Shown here piece after piece: positions 1 through 5,806 of a stretch of 8,282 nucleotides of DNA; within the stretch, counting starts at the first letter, position 1, and the number at the start of each line of letters is the position of its first letter. Below the pieces are notes generated by a model, which saw nothing but the letters and a program-made list of their open reading frames with translations, did not search any database and was not told where the DNA came from. Source of the DNA: Actinomycetota bacterium (GTDB taxonomy: Bacteria; Actinomycetota; Humimicrobiia; Humimicrobiales; Humimicrobiaceae); contig JAHIPJ010000116.1 in assembly GCA_018894445.1 (NCBI GenBank), positions 1-8,282 on the forward strand. The letters are read 5' to 3'. The position numbers and the translations under genes were made by a program.

Positions 1-2
1 AA

Positions 3-140
3 AATCAAAGTATCAATGCTCATTCTTTAATCTTAATTGACATAGGACTAAGTTCTGAAGATGCATTTTTTTATCTGGAAAAAGCTGCTAAAAATAATAT
101 TAAATTAGATAAAATAACATTAAAAAGGAGTTACAATTAA
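3..140 (+). CDS. C-terminal fragment of an unrecognised protein
   Basis: An open frame enters from the left edge and ends at a TAA at 138-140, giving about 45 residues. The visible tail has a hydrophobic strand-like segment (HSLILIDIG) followed by an amphipathic helix (SSEDAFFYLEKAAKNN) and a basic end (ITLKRSYN). The strand-then-helix order loosely recalls the C-terminus of tetrapyrrole-methylase-fold proteins such as diphthine synthase, but the stretch is far too short to assign. The downstream small ORF begins 1 nt after this stop, and its possible Shine-Dalgarno site (AAGGAG) lies inside this gene's last codons, so the two could be translationally coupled. No function is claimed. Confidence 0.5.
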   Translation, partial: NQSINAHSLILIDIGLSSEDAFFYLEKAAKNNIKLDKITLKRSYN

Positions 141-141
141 A

Positions 142-234
142 ATGAAAGTAACTGATATATTTAAGGTTATTATTACTGCTTTTCTTGTAAATTTTTTAAA
201 TAGGTTATTTATTTTATCTATTACTTGTTTATGA
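142..234 (+). CDS. Possible 30-residue hydrophobic peptide or frameshifted membrane gene
   Basis: ATG at 142 is preceded by AAGGAG (125-130) with an 11-nt spacer, and the frame ends in TGA at 232-234. The product begins MKVTDIFKVIITAFLV and is mostly hydrophobic, like one membrane segment. A shift of one base near 220 opens a second hydrophobic run (LLLVYDIIFTIVLYIFFP) that ends at TAA 272-274. The original gene may therefore have encoded a two-helix protein of about 44 residues that is now frameshifted. Very T-rich DNA yields hydrophobic reading by chance, so this rests mainly on the ribosome site and the 1-nt spacing from the preceding stop. No family recognised. Confidence 0.3.
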   Translation: MKVTDIFKVIITAFLVNFLNRLFILSITCL

Positions 235-292
235 TATTATCTTTACAATAGTTTTATACATATTTTTTCCATAAATAACCCCAGAGGTCCTA

Positions 293-628
293 ATGGGAAT
301 TCTTAAAAATGTTTTGAAAGAAAGAAATAAAATACGTAAAAAAAAGATAAGTGATGCGCTTAAGGAAGCTAAAAAGATTTCAGATATCCTGTCAACAAAA
401 TTTGGAGCTAAAGAAGTTATTCTCTACGGCAGTTTATTGGAGGAAAAATATTTTGATGAAGCTTCTGATATTGATTTAGCAGTAAAAGGTCTTGGAGATA
501 GATATTTTAAGGCTTATGGTTATTGTTTAAGAATTAGTAAATTCAATCTTGATATCAGACCATATGAGGATATTCCCCAAAAGTTTAAAGATATTGTTGA
601 TAAAAGAGGTATAAAACTATATGAATGA
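293..628 (+). CDS. MNT-type minimal nucleotidyltransferase (MntA-like antitoxin)
   Basis: A 111-residue protein of the minimal nucleotidyltransferase family. Residues 1-37 form a very basic helical N-terminus. The core has strand VILYGS (42-47), with Gly46-Ser47 followed by Asp59 and Asp61 in SDIDLAV, the metal-binding GSx(n)DxD signature of polymerase-beta-like transferases. A third carboxylate is probably Asp87 in NLDIRPYED. The length fits stand-alone MNT proteins. In the best-studied MNT/HEPN systems the MNT protein transfers AMP to a HEPN RNase toxin and silences it. The start is supported by AGAGG at 283-287, 5 nt before the ATG. The stop overlaps the ATG of a short downstream ORF (621), the coupling typical of such pairs, but that ORF ends after 17 codons. 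Function as an antitoxin is therefore inferred, and no active toxin partner is visible here. Confidence 0.85.
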   Translation: MGILKNVLKERNKIRKKKISDALKEAKKISDILSTKFGAKEVILYGSLLEEKYFDEASDIDLAVKGLGDRYFKAYGYCLRISKFNLDIRPYEDIPQKFKDIVDKRGIKLYE

Positions 629-674
629 GAAAAATCCTAAAAAAGAAATAAATGATTTTTTAAAGAAACTGTAA
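621..674 (+). pseudogene. Truncated start of the MNT partner gene (probable HEPN remnant)
   Basis: An ATG overlaps the nucleotidyltransferase stop by 8 nt (621-628) and opens a 17-codon frame reading MNEKNPKKEINDFLKKL before TAA at 672-674. The overlap is characteristic of MNT/HEPN operons, and a charged helical N-terminus would suit a HEPN protein. No further HEPN-like sequence, including the RxxxxH RNase motif, follows in any frame. Instead the cysteine-rich remnant starts about 40 nt later. The simplest reading is a partner gene cut off by deletion or rearrangement. A chance short ORF cannot be excluded. Confidence 0.4.
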
Positions 675-713
675 CCTCCTCCAATCAAAAACTTCACAAA
701 CTATAAGTAAATG

Positions 714-1090
714 ACAAAATGTCCCAGCTGTAAAATAACACCAAATATTTACAACCCGGTATTTTTTCTGATTCAGGCTGTACTAAAGGTAGTAGATATA
801 AAATCTGCTGCTATAATAAAAAAGATTGAAGCCTTTGTACTCATAATTGTTCAGGGGGCAACACCAGTGGTACCTGTGGTTCAGGTTGCTATAATCCAGG
901 GCCTAATGTTTTAAACTTGTCCAGTGTCTTGTTCTTGTACATCTTGGACTCTTGGTTCTTGCGGAGCTAGCGGTTGCTGGTCTTTGCAGCGGCCAAGAAT
1001 TCGAACCTGTATCCTTCCGGTTGTGCTTCTACTTTTGATGGGTGTGTAAATGATTCTTCCTGTTGTAGTTGTTCTGGTTGGACTGCATAG
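714..1090 (+). pseudogene. Frameshifted remnant of a Cys-rich exported protein with TSP1-like repeats
   Basis: No single frame is open, but switching frames reconstructs a continuous Cys-rich protein. The order is KCPSCK in the 720 frame; a one-base loss near 732-734; then KYLQPGIFSDSGCTKGSRYK and ICCYNKKD; an in-frame TGA at 827-829; then SLCTHNCSGGNTSGTCGSGC; a one-base gain near 905-915; then TCPVSCSCTSWTLGSCG and a segment ending RIRTC at 1010; a one-base loss at about 1011-1013; then PSGCAST, DGCVNDSSCCSCSGWTA and TAG at 1088-1090. The unit C.C..W...SCG....R.RTC.PSGC...C..D.SC resembles thrombospondin type 1-like repeats in large secreted or surface proteins of uncultured microbes. Past the TAG, a 2-nt shift restores GCG, so decay continues toward 1110. 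There is no start or signal peptide, so this is an internal fragment. The remaining DNA up to 1163 holds only the next gene's promoter. Confidence 0.7.
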
Positions 1091-1129
1091 GTTGTGGACA
1101 AAATATTATTTTAATTATGTAATATGGAG

Positions 1130-1157
1130 TTGACATTTCCAAATTAATATGTAAAAT
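1130..1157 (+). promoter_or_regulatory. Sigma-70 promoter for the AAA ATPase gene, probably leaderless
   Basis: A perfect -35 (TTGACA, 1130-1135), a 16-bp spacer and a good -10 (TAAAAT, 1152-1157). Only 6 nt separate the -10 from the ATG at 1164, so transcription should begin at or next to the A of the start codon. No Shine-Dalgarno site lies at usable distance, which agrees with leaderless translation. Confidence 0.65.
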
Positions 1158-1163
1158 GGAATT

Positions 1164-2297
1164 ATGTATTCCAGAATTATAAAATACCCTGATAATAAAA
1201 GCTTCTTTTTATTTGGCCCCCGGGGTACCGGTAAAACCACGTGGGTAAAACAAGTTTTTCCAAATGCGGTATATCTTGACCTTCTGGAATCCCGTTTATT
1301 TAACGATCTGCTGTCCGATCCACAAAGGCTGGAAAATTTCATACCAGATAATTTCAAAGACTGGATAATAATAGACGAAGTCCAAAAAATACCCGAGCTT
1401 CTAAACGAGGTACACAGGCTTATCGAAAAAAATAAGTATAAGTTTATTTTAACCGGTTCCAGTGCGAGAAAGTTAAGACGGAAAGGCCCGAATCTTCTTG
1501 CAGGCAGAGCATTAAATTATTCAATGCATCCATTGACGGCAGCAGAACTCGGGAAAGATTTTAATTTAAATCATTCTCTTATGTTTGGCAACCTTCCATC
1601 AGTATATGTTGAATCAAATCCGGGAGATTATCTTGAAAGTTACATCAAGACCTATCTCCAGGAAGAAATACAGCAAGAAGGATTAACTAGAAACCTGGGG
1701 GTATTTTCAAGGTTTCTTGAAGCCGCGAGTTTTTCTCAAGGCTCGGTTTTAAACATTTCGCAAGTTTCCAGGGAATGTGCCGTTGAAAGAAAAACAGTCG
1801 AGAATTATTTTACAATTTTAGAAGATCTTCTTTTGGCTTACAGGGTTCCTGTTTTTACAAAACGTGCAAAAAGAAGGTTAGTTTTGCATCCAAAATTTTA
1901 TTTTTTTGATGTTGGAGTCTATAGAACTTTAAGGCCTATGGGTCCTCTGGATACGCCTGAAGAAGCCGGTGGAATTTCATTTGAAAGTCTTTTCTTTCAG
2001 GAACTTGTGGCAATGAATGACTATCTGGGTCTTGGATATAAAATTTATTACTGGAAAACAAGTAATAATATAGAAGTGGATTTTGTTTTATATGGAGACA
2101 GAGGCTTAAAAATATTCGAAGTTAAAAGAAAAGGCAAAATACCAGGATCTGATCTTCGCGGGTTAAAGGCCTTTCTTAACGATTATCCTTCTGCAAAGGC
2201 ATACTTAATATATGGCGGGGAGAGGCAAATGTCAGATGGCAGCATAAACATCCTTCCACTTGAATATGCTATTAAAAATTTAGAAGTTATTTTATAA
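1164..2297 (+). CDS. AAA ATPase with C-terminal DUF4143 domain
   Basis: A complete 377-residue member of the AAA_14/DUF4143 family. The N-terminal P-loop ATPase has Walker A GPRGTGKT (18-25), Walker B WIIIDEVQK (67-75), a sensor-like LTGSS (96-100) and the family motif LLAGRA (111-116). The middle region (about 156-225) carries the conserved YLESYIKTYLQEEI and a helix-turn-helix-like stretch ending RKTVENYFTILEDLLL. The C-terminal DUF4143 part has PKFYFFDVG (243-251), then EVDFVL (304-309) and FEVKRK (318-323), a pattern resembling a PD-(D/E)xK nuclease fold with Asp306, Glu319 and Lys321. These ATPases are abundant in archaea and uncultured bacteria, but their cellular role is unsettled. The start gives the usual MYSRIIKYPDNKSFFLFGPR opening and follows a consensus promoter by only 6 nt, implying leaderless mRNA. 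It is convergent with the CapA-like gene, 56 bp apart, with no obvious terminator between them. Confidence 0.92.
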   Translation: MYSRIIKYPDNKSFFLFGPRGTGKTTWVKQVFPNAVYLDLLESRLFNDLLSDPQRLENFIPDNFKDWIIIDEVQKIPELLNEVHRLIEKNKYKFILTGSSARKLRRKGPNLLAGRALNYSMHPLTAAELGKDFNLNHSLMFGNLPSVYVESNPGDYLESYIKTYLQEEIQQEGLTRNLGVFSRFLEAASFSQGSVLNISQVSRECAVERKTVENYFTILEDLLLAYRVPVFTKRAKRRLVLHPKFYFFDVGVYRTLRPMGPLDTPEEAGGISFESLFFQELVAMNDYLGLGYKIYYWKTSNNIEVDFVLYGDRGLKIFEVKRKGKIPGSDLRGLKAFLNDYPSAKAYLIYGGERQMSDGSINILPLEYAIKNLEVIL

Positions 2298-2353
2298 AAA
2301 TGACAACAATTTCTTAAATCAAATAGTCTTTACTTAGCAACTGAATAATATGA

Positions 2354-4108
2354 TTATCTTATGCTGCCGGCGAAAATAGAATTCAAAAGCTCTATTCTCT
2401 CTTCAGGAGTAGTGAGCCTAGGCTGGCTAAAGTCGTTAAGCATAGTAGTAATTAAAATAGTATTTATATGCTTACCCTTATAGAAGATGTGTTTTGCGAT
2501 TATTCCGGGGTTATTTCCAAGAATAGCTAACTGTTGCCCAAAAAATAAATTACCCAGCCCATAGTTTATAAAGCCATCACCTCTAAATTCAACTCCCATG
2601 GGATAATGAGACTGACTACCACTTACTATGTCAGCTCCAGCATCAATAATTCTTCTAAAATCAGCAATCTGAACCTCAGTAGGGGTATAGCTATAAGTTT
2701 CCTCATACTGAAAAGTAAATATTACTATATAACCTTCTTTCTTTAACCCTTTTATTATCGCTTCAAACTTTCTCATATCTTCTTCTTTTTCTACTTCACC
2801 CCACACATTTATACGTGCCGAACCTGGAGTATCTTCTGTAGCCCAATTACTGGCAGGGCCAAAAGTATTAGCTCCGAGAAATGCTATTTTGTTACTCCCT
2901 ATCTCAAAAGTAGCTGGCTCATATGAATCCTCAAGATTTCTTCCCCCACCAAAATAGGGCCAGCACTCTTCATCATACATATCCAGGGTATAGTTCATCC
3001 ATTCATGACCGTAGTCATTCATATGATTTCCTGTCAGTTCAATTACATCAGTTCCAACATACCTGAGTAATTCTATATACTCAGGACTGCTACAAAAAAT
3101 TAACCCCTGGGGTCTTGTTCCTGTGCAACCTTCCACAAAAGGCAGCTCATTACTTATATGGGTAATATCTGCGTCTCTTAGTACCTCTGCAATCTTTTCA
3201 CCAGGAGATAAAACTCCATCACTTTCTATTCTTCTTGCTACCTGCCTGACTATTGCTGTTACGCCAGTCATAATGACCGACGCAATCTTTTCCATATCCC
3301 TGTTGGTGATTGTTACTCCTGAAAAACTCTCAGCTATTTTGCTTTCAAAGTCAGGGTTATTACTCCCCAGACTTATATTCAGGGCCAGCGGATAATTATT
3401 AATGTCTAAATCTTTATCAAAAACAGACATCTCATCTAAATTGAGTACCTTATATTCTTTTTCGATATTATCAAAAGGGATAATTGAAAAACTATTATTT
3501 TTTTCAATATTTAATGAAAGCTCTTCTGTACTCGCTATTTTTATATTTTCATTTTCTTTCTGTCCAAAAATCTTTTCAAGCACTTTAAAAACTTCTTCAG
3601 TCACAATAAGTTCGGGTTCAGAAACGTCTATTGATATATAATTTAAAACCTCCTTATTCCCGGCCCAGAATTCTTTTATATTCTCATATGATATATCGTC
3701 AAAACTTCTGAAAAATGAAACCACCGGCACCAAAACCCATCCTATTTCTGATTCCTTGCTACTAATATCAATTTCAACCCATACATCGGAATTCTCTTTC
3801 TCGTCTGCAAGTATTATTTCATCAAAAACTTTGCTTAACTCATTTCTGACTTCTGCGCTTATATATTCCGGAATAAGGTCACTGATCCAGAGATTTACTG
3901 TAGTAATTTCTTCCGTTTCATCTTCAGATTTTTCTCCTGCTTGCTCCTGAAGCTGGTTATCGGCCTCATTCATATTCCCGGCTTCTCCGGTCTCAGAAGT
4001 ATCTTTCTCGCCATACCGGGTAATTTGGCATGAAACAGATGCTGCTGATATAAACAGAAAAATTAAGATTAATGTAAAAACATGGGTAAATAAATTTTTG
4101 CTTTTCAT
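2354..4108 (-). CDS. CapA-like lipoprotein with N-terminal substrate-binding-like domain
   Basis: A 584-residue protein. Residues 1-27 form a signal peptide with a lipobox-like end (SVSC, lipidation Cys27; Ser rather than Leu at -3), followed by an acidic linker (about 35-70) suggesting a surface-anchored lipoprotein. Residues about 70-260 (IGWVLVPVVSFFRSFDDISY and surroundings) resemble a periplasmic binding protein lobe. Residues about 275-580 match the CapA/PgsA (poly-gamma-glutamate synthesis) metallophosphatase-like superfamily: ISNELPF (318-324), ELTGNHMNDYG (357-367), FGGGRN (386-391), TFQYEE (465-470), VSGSQSHYPMG (495-505) and FINYGLGNLFF (513-523). The usual first motif, GDVMLGR-like, is instead MTGVTAIVR (280-288), lacking the metal-binding Asp. 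CapA proteins act in capsule polymer export or hydrolysis, but no polymer-synthesis genes (CapB/CapC) are adjacent, so a role in cell-envelope polymer chemistry is only inferred. The ribosome site is weak: GAGAG directly abuts the ATG. It is transcribed divergently from the bactofilin gene. Confidence 0.85.
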   Translation of the reverse strand: MKSKNLFTHVFTLILIFLFISAASVSCQITRYGEKDTSETGEAGNMNEADNQLQEQAGEKSEDETEEITTVNLWISDLIPEYISAEVRNELSKVFDEIILADEKENSDVWVEIDISSKESEIGWVLVPVVSFFRSFDDISYENIKEFWAGNKEVLNYISIDVSEPELIVTEEVFKVLEKIFGQKENENIKIASTEELSLNIEKNNSFSIIPFDNIEKEYKVLNLDEMSVFDKDLDINNYPLALNISLGSNNPDFESKIAESFSGVTITNRDMEKIASVIMTGVTAIVRQVARRIESDGVLSPGEKIAEVLRDADITHISNELPFVEGCTGTRPQGLIFCSSPEYIELLRYVGTDVIELTGNHMNDYGHEWMNYTLDMYDEECWPYFGGGRNLEDSYEPATFEIGSNKIAFLGANTFGPASNWATEDTPGSARINVWGEVEKEEDMRKFEAIIKGLKKEGYIVIFTFQYEETYSYTPTEVQIADFRRIIDAGADIVSGSQSHYPMGVEFRGDGFINYGLGNLFFGQQLAILGNNPGIIAKHIFYKGKHINTILITTMLNDFSQPRLTTPEERIELLNSIFAGSIR

Positions 4109-4208
4109 CTCTCTATAACTATAGGGTTAGTTCATAATTTAATATCATTCTATATTTTTATAGATAAAATTTAAAGTGATAAAATTATCATTAATTTTGG
4201 CTAAAAAG

Positions 4209-4217
4209 TGTTATAAT
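4209..4217 (+). promoter_or_regulatory. Extended -10 promoter for the bactofilin gene
   Basis: TGTTATAAT combines an extended TGn element (4209-4211) with a perfect TATAAT (4212-4217). No good -35 lies 16-18 bp upstream, as is common for extended -10 promoters. Predicted transcription starts near 4224, leaving a leader of about 65 nt before the ATG at 4289. The 180-bp gap 4109-4288 also has to contain the leftward promoter of the CapA-like gene. I see only a weak GATAAT (minus strand, 4184-4189) and no paired -35. Confidence 0.6.
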
Positions 4218-4288
4218 AGCTTGCAAAAAATACTTACAATTCAAAATTTATAATTACAAAAGTAGCAAATTTTAAAGGAGGAAAAAGT

Positions 4289-4714
4289 ATGCTGTCAAGA
4301 AAAAGTGCCGAAGTAAAGGGTTCAAAAAATATTACTATTATTCCCGAGGGAGTTAAAGTAGAAGGGAAAATTAACTGCCCTGGTTCAGCAAGAATTGACG
4401 GTGCAGTCAATGGCGAAATTACAATAGAAAAAGATATTATAATTGGAAAAGAAGGAAAAGTAGAAGCTAATATTAGAACCAAAGATGCAGTAATAGCCGG
4501 TACATATAAAGGAGATATGATAGCATCTGGAGAAGTTGAAATTACCACGACAGGAAAATTTATTGGAAACTTAACTCAGAAAGATGCTCTCCTGACAATA
4601 GCTAAAGGAGGACTGTTCAAAGGAGAAAGTCTGATAGGTTCAAATGCTGATATTTTTAAATCAAAAGATGAAAAAAAAGATATCGATGATGCCCAGAAAG
4701 CCAAAAAGATTTAA
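4289..4714 (+). CDS. Bactofilin
   Basis: A 141-residue bactofilin (DUF583/PF04519). These proteins self-assemble, without nucleotides, into beta-helical filaments that scaffold cell-shape and envelope enzymes in the cytoplasm, often near the membrane. The beta-helix core spans about residues 16-118, with short hydrophobic/glycine turns recurring about every 16-18 residues: GVKVEGKINCPGSARIDGAV (21-40), NGEITIEKDIIIGKEGKVEA (41-60), KDAVIAGTYKGDMIASG (65-81), FIGNLTQKDALLTIAKGG (91-108). A charged tail rich in Lys and Asp follows (124-141), as is usual for bactofilin ends. A very strong Shine-Dalgarno site, AAAGGAGG (4274-4281), sits 7 nt before the ATG and fixes the start. The stop shares its bases with the stop of the convergent UPF0280 gene. 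Bactofilins are often next to M23 peptidases; here the divergent neighbour is an envelope CapA-like lipoprotein. Confidence 0.93.
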   Translation: MLSRKSAEVKGSKNITIIPEGVKVEGKINCPGSARIDGAVNGEITIEKDIIIGKEGKVEANIRTKDAVIAGTYKGDMIASGEVEITTTGKFIGNLTQKDALLTIAKGGLFKGESLIGSNADIFKSKDEKKDIDDAQKAKKI

Positions 4715-5484
4715 TTATTTATAAACTCAATATTCCCCCAAACACCCAGCTTATCATCTTTTACAATTAAAATGCCTGTTATATCTTTTATATTTTTATA
4801 ACTGCTTATAGTTTTAGAAATATCTTCAGGGCCTTTAATATTATTTGCAATTGAAGTGGCCGCACCATCTGCACTAATAGTAGATTTTGCCAGAACAACC
4901 ACTAAATCACTACTCCCCATGCTAAGTGAATGGCCAAAACTTCCCGATGAAGAACAAAGCCCGCAAGGAGTGCCAGCCGCTTTTATTTTTAAATATATTT
5001 TCTCTGCAAAATATTTATTCTTCAAATATATGCCAACATCCACGTCTTTATTGCTCTTTATAAAAACATCACCACCATTTTCTATTATTAAGCGGTTGCA
5101 GTATCTATCCAAACCTGAAGCAAGATAGTCACATACCGCCCCGGCAACAGTAGCCATTGGGCCTACATTAAAAATAGCCGCCTTCTGGCACATTTTTTTT
5201 ATTACAGGAGGATACTCAGACTTAATTTTTAAGGGGGATAAACTTTTTTGAAAGGATGGATTTTCCTTTATACAGGATTCAAGCAGATAGTAAATTTCCT
5301 TAATTAATCTCTCAAGTTTAGGAATGATGTTTCTATCGCAACTGACCAAAAGATCACTATATTTGTATATAATCCTCCAATTATATTTCTCTTTATATTT
5401 AACCCTGTTTCTATATATACTTCTATCCAGATCAAGCTTGCCAGCAAGCAACCTCTCAATATTTATATCATAACTTTTTGTCAT
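4711..5484 (-). CDS. UPF0280 (COG2122) ApbE-like protein, probable homocysteine biosynthesis factor
   Basis: A 257-residue member of UPF0280/COG2122, which shares the ApbE fold. Signatures: GPMATVAGA (108-116), ENGGDVFIKS (135-144), PCGLCSSSGSFGHSLSMGSS (173-192) with Cys174 and Cys177, and ADGAATSIANNI (205-216). Length is typical. Genetic work in Methanosarcina (MA1715) linked this family to homocysteine formation from aspartate semialdehyde and sulfide, together with COG1900 and NIL/ferredoxin-domain proteins. A COG1900 gene lies about 1.7 kb away in this window, which strengthens that reading. The exact chemistry of this subunit is not established. It follows the small membrane-protein gene by 10 nt, so the two form an operon. 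The ATG has no good Shine-Dalgarno site (the nearest, GGGAGA, is about 16 nt upstream), suggesting coupling to the gene before it. An in-frame TAA just upstream excludes a longer start. The stop overlaps the bactofilin stop. Confidence 0.9.
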   Translation of the reverse strand: MTKSYDINIERLLAGKLDLDRSIYRNRVKYKEKYNWRIIYKYSDLLVSCDRNIIPKLERLIKEIYYLLESCIKENPSFQKSLSPLKIKSEYPPVIKKMCQKAAIFNVGPMATVAGAVCDYLASGLDRYCNRLIIENGGDVFIKSNKDVDVGIYLKNKYFAEKIYLKIKAAGTPCGLCSSSGSFGHSLSMGSSDLVVVLAKSTISADGAATSIANNIKGPEDISKTISSYKNIKDITGILIVKDDKLGVWGNIEFINN

Positions 5485-5494
5485 TGCTTATGAG

Positions 5495-5683
5495 TTATTT
5501 TCTCCCAAAACTGCCGTAATATAAAAAAACTAAAAAAATAATCACCAAATAAATAACAGCGGTAACTATTAACATTATCCAATTAACCAAATCAAATATA
5601 TACATTGTCAGGATAAGAACCGGTATTAAAAAAACAGTTGCAACAATACTTAAAACAAGCGGATTTCTAAATTTTGGATTCAT
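5495..5683 (-). CDS. Small two-helix membrane protein of unknown function
   Basis: A 62-residue protein starting at ATG 5681-5683. A TTG directly upstream (5684-5686) could add one residue. It has a short basic N-terminus (MNPKFRNP), a first membrane segment at about 9-29 (LVLSIVATVFLIPVLILTMY), a short turn (IFDLVN) and a second segment at about 35-57 (WIMLIVTAVIYLVIIFLVFL), ending YYGSFGRK. The basic residues at both ends predict cytoplasmic termini. I do not recognise the family. It is followed after 10 nt by the UPF0280 gene in the same direction, so the two are very likely co-transcribed. A possible ribosome site, GGAAAGG (minus strand, about 5700-5706), lies rather far upstream. A role as membrane partner or transporter subunit for sulfur metabolism is only a guess from context. 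Confidence 0.7.
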   Translation of the reverse strand: MNPKFRNPLVLSIVATVFLIPVLILTMYIFDLVNWIMLIVTAVIYLVIIFLVFLYYGSFGRK

Positions 5684-5686
5684 CAA

Positions 5687-5806
5687 TTTGTTATAACTAC
5701 CTTTCCGTAAAAAAATACTGGGTTATCTACAAAATTAAATTTTTTTATAATTTTAAGTGACCGGTTCCGATAACTTTTATAAAAATTATATTATATAGCC
5801 AGGTGA
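5687..5806. other. AT-rich gap between the tnpB stop and the membrane-protein gene
   Basis: About 120 bp, strongly AT-rich. On the minus strand it contains TATAATATAAT-like sequence (about 5786-5796) about 100 nt before the small membrane-protein gene, a possible -10 region but without a clear -35. The element's end and the junction with host DNA must fall in or next to this stretch. I see no rho-independent terminator. Confidence 0.4.

Noticed and set aside
711..914. 67-codon ORF on the plus strand
   Set aside because: Only its first few codons (KCPSC) fit the Cys-rich remnant; the rest is a hydrophobic out-of-frame reading of it.
2298..2353. Terminator between the convergent ATPase and CapA-like genes
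   Set aside because: I found no GC-rich inverted repeat followed by a T-run in these 56 bp.
3123..3950. Three plus-strand ORFs (3123-3395, 3402-3641, 3756-3950)
   Set aside because: All are antisense to the CapA-like gene, Ser/Ile-rich, and without ribosome sites.
4234..4548. 104-codon minus-strand ORF
   Set aside because: Antisense shadow of the bactofilin gene, which has a strong ribosome site and clear family repeats.
4856..5128. 90-codon plus-strand ORF
   Set aside because: Antisense shadow of UPF0280 conserved motifs.
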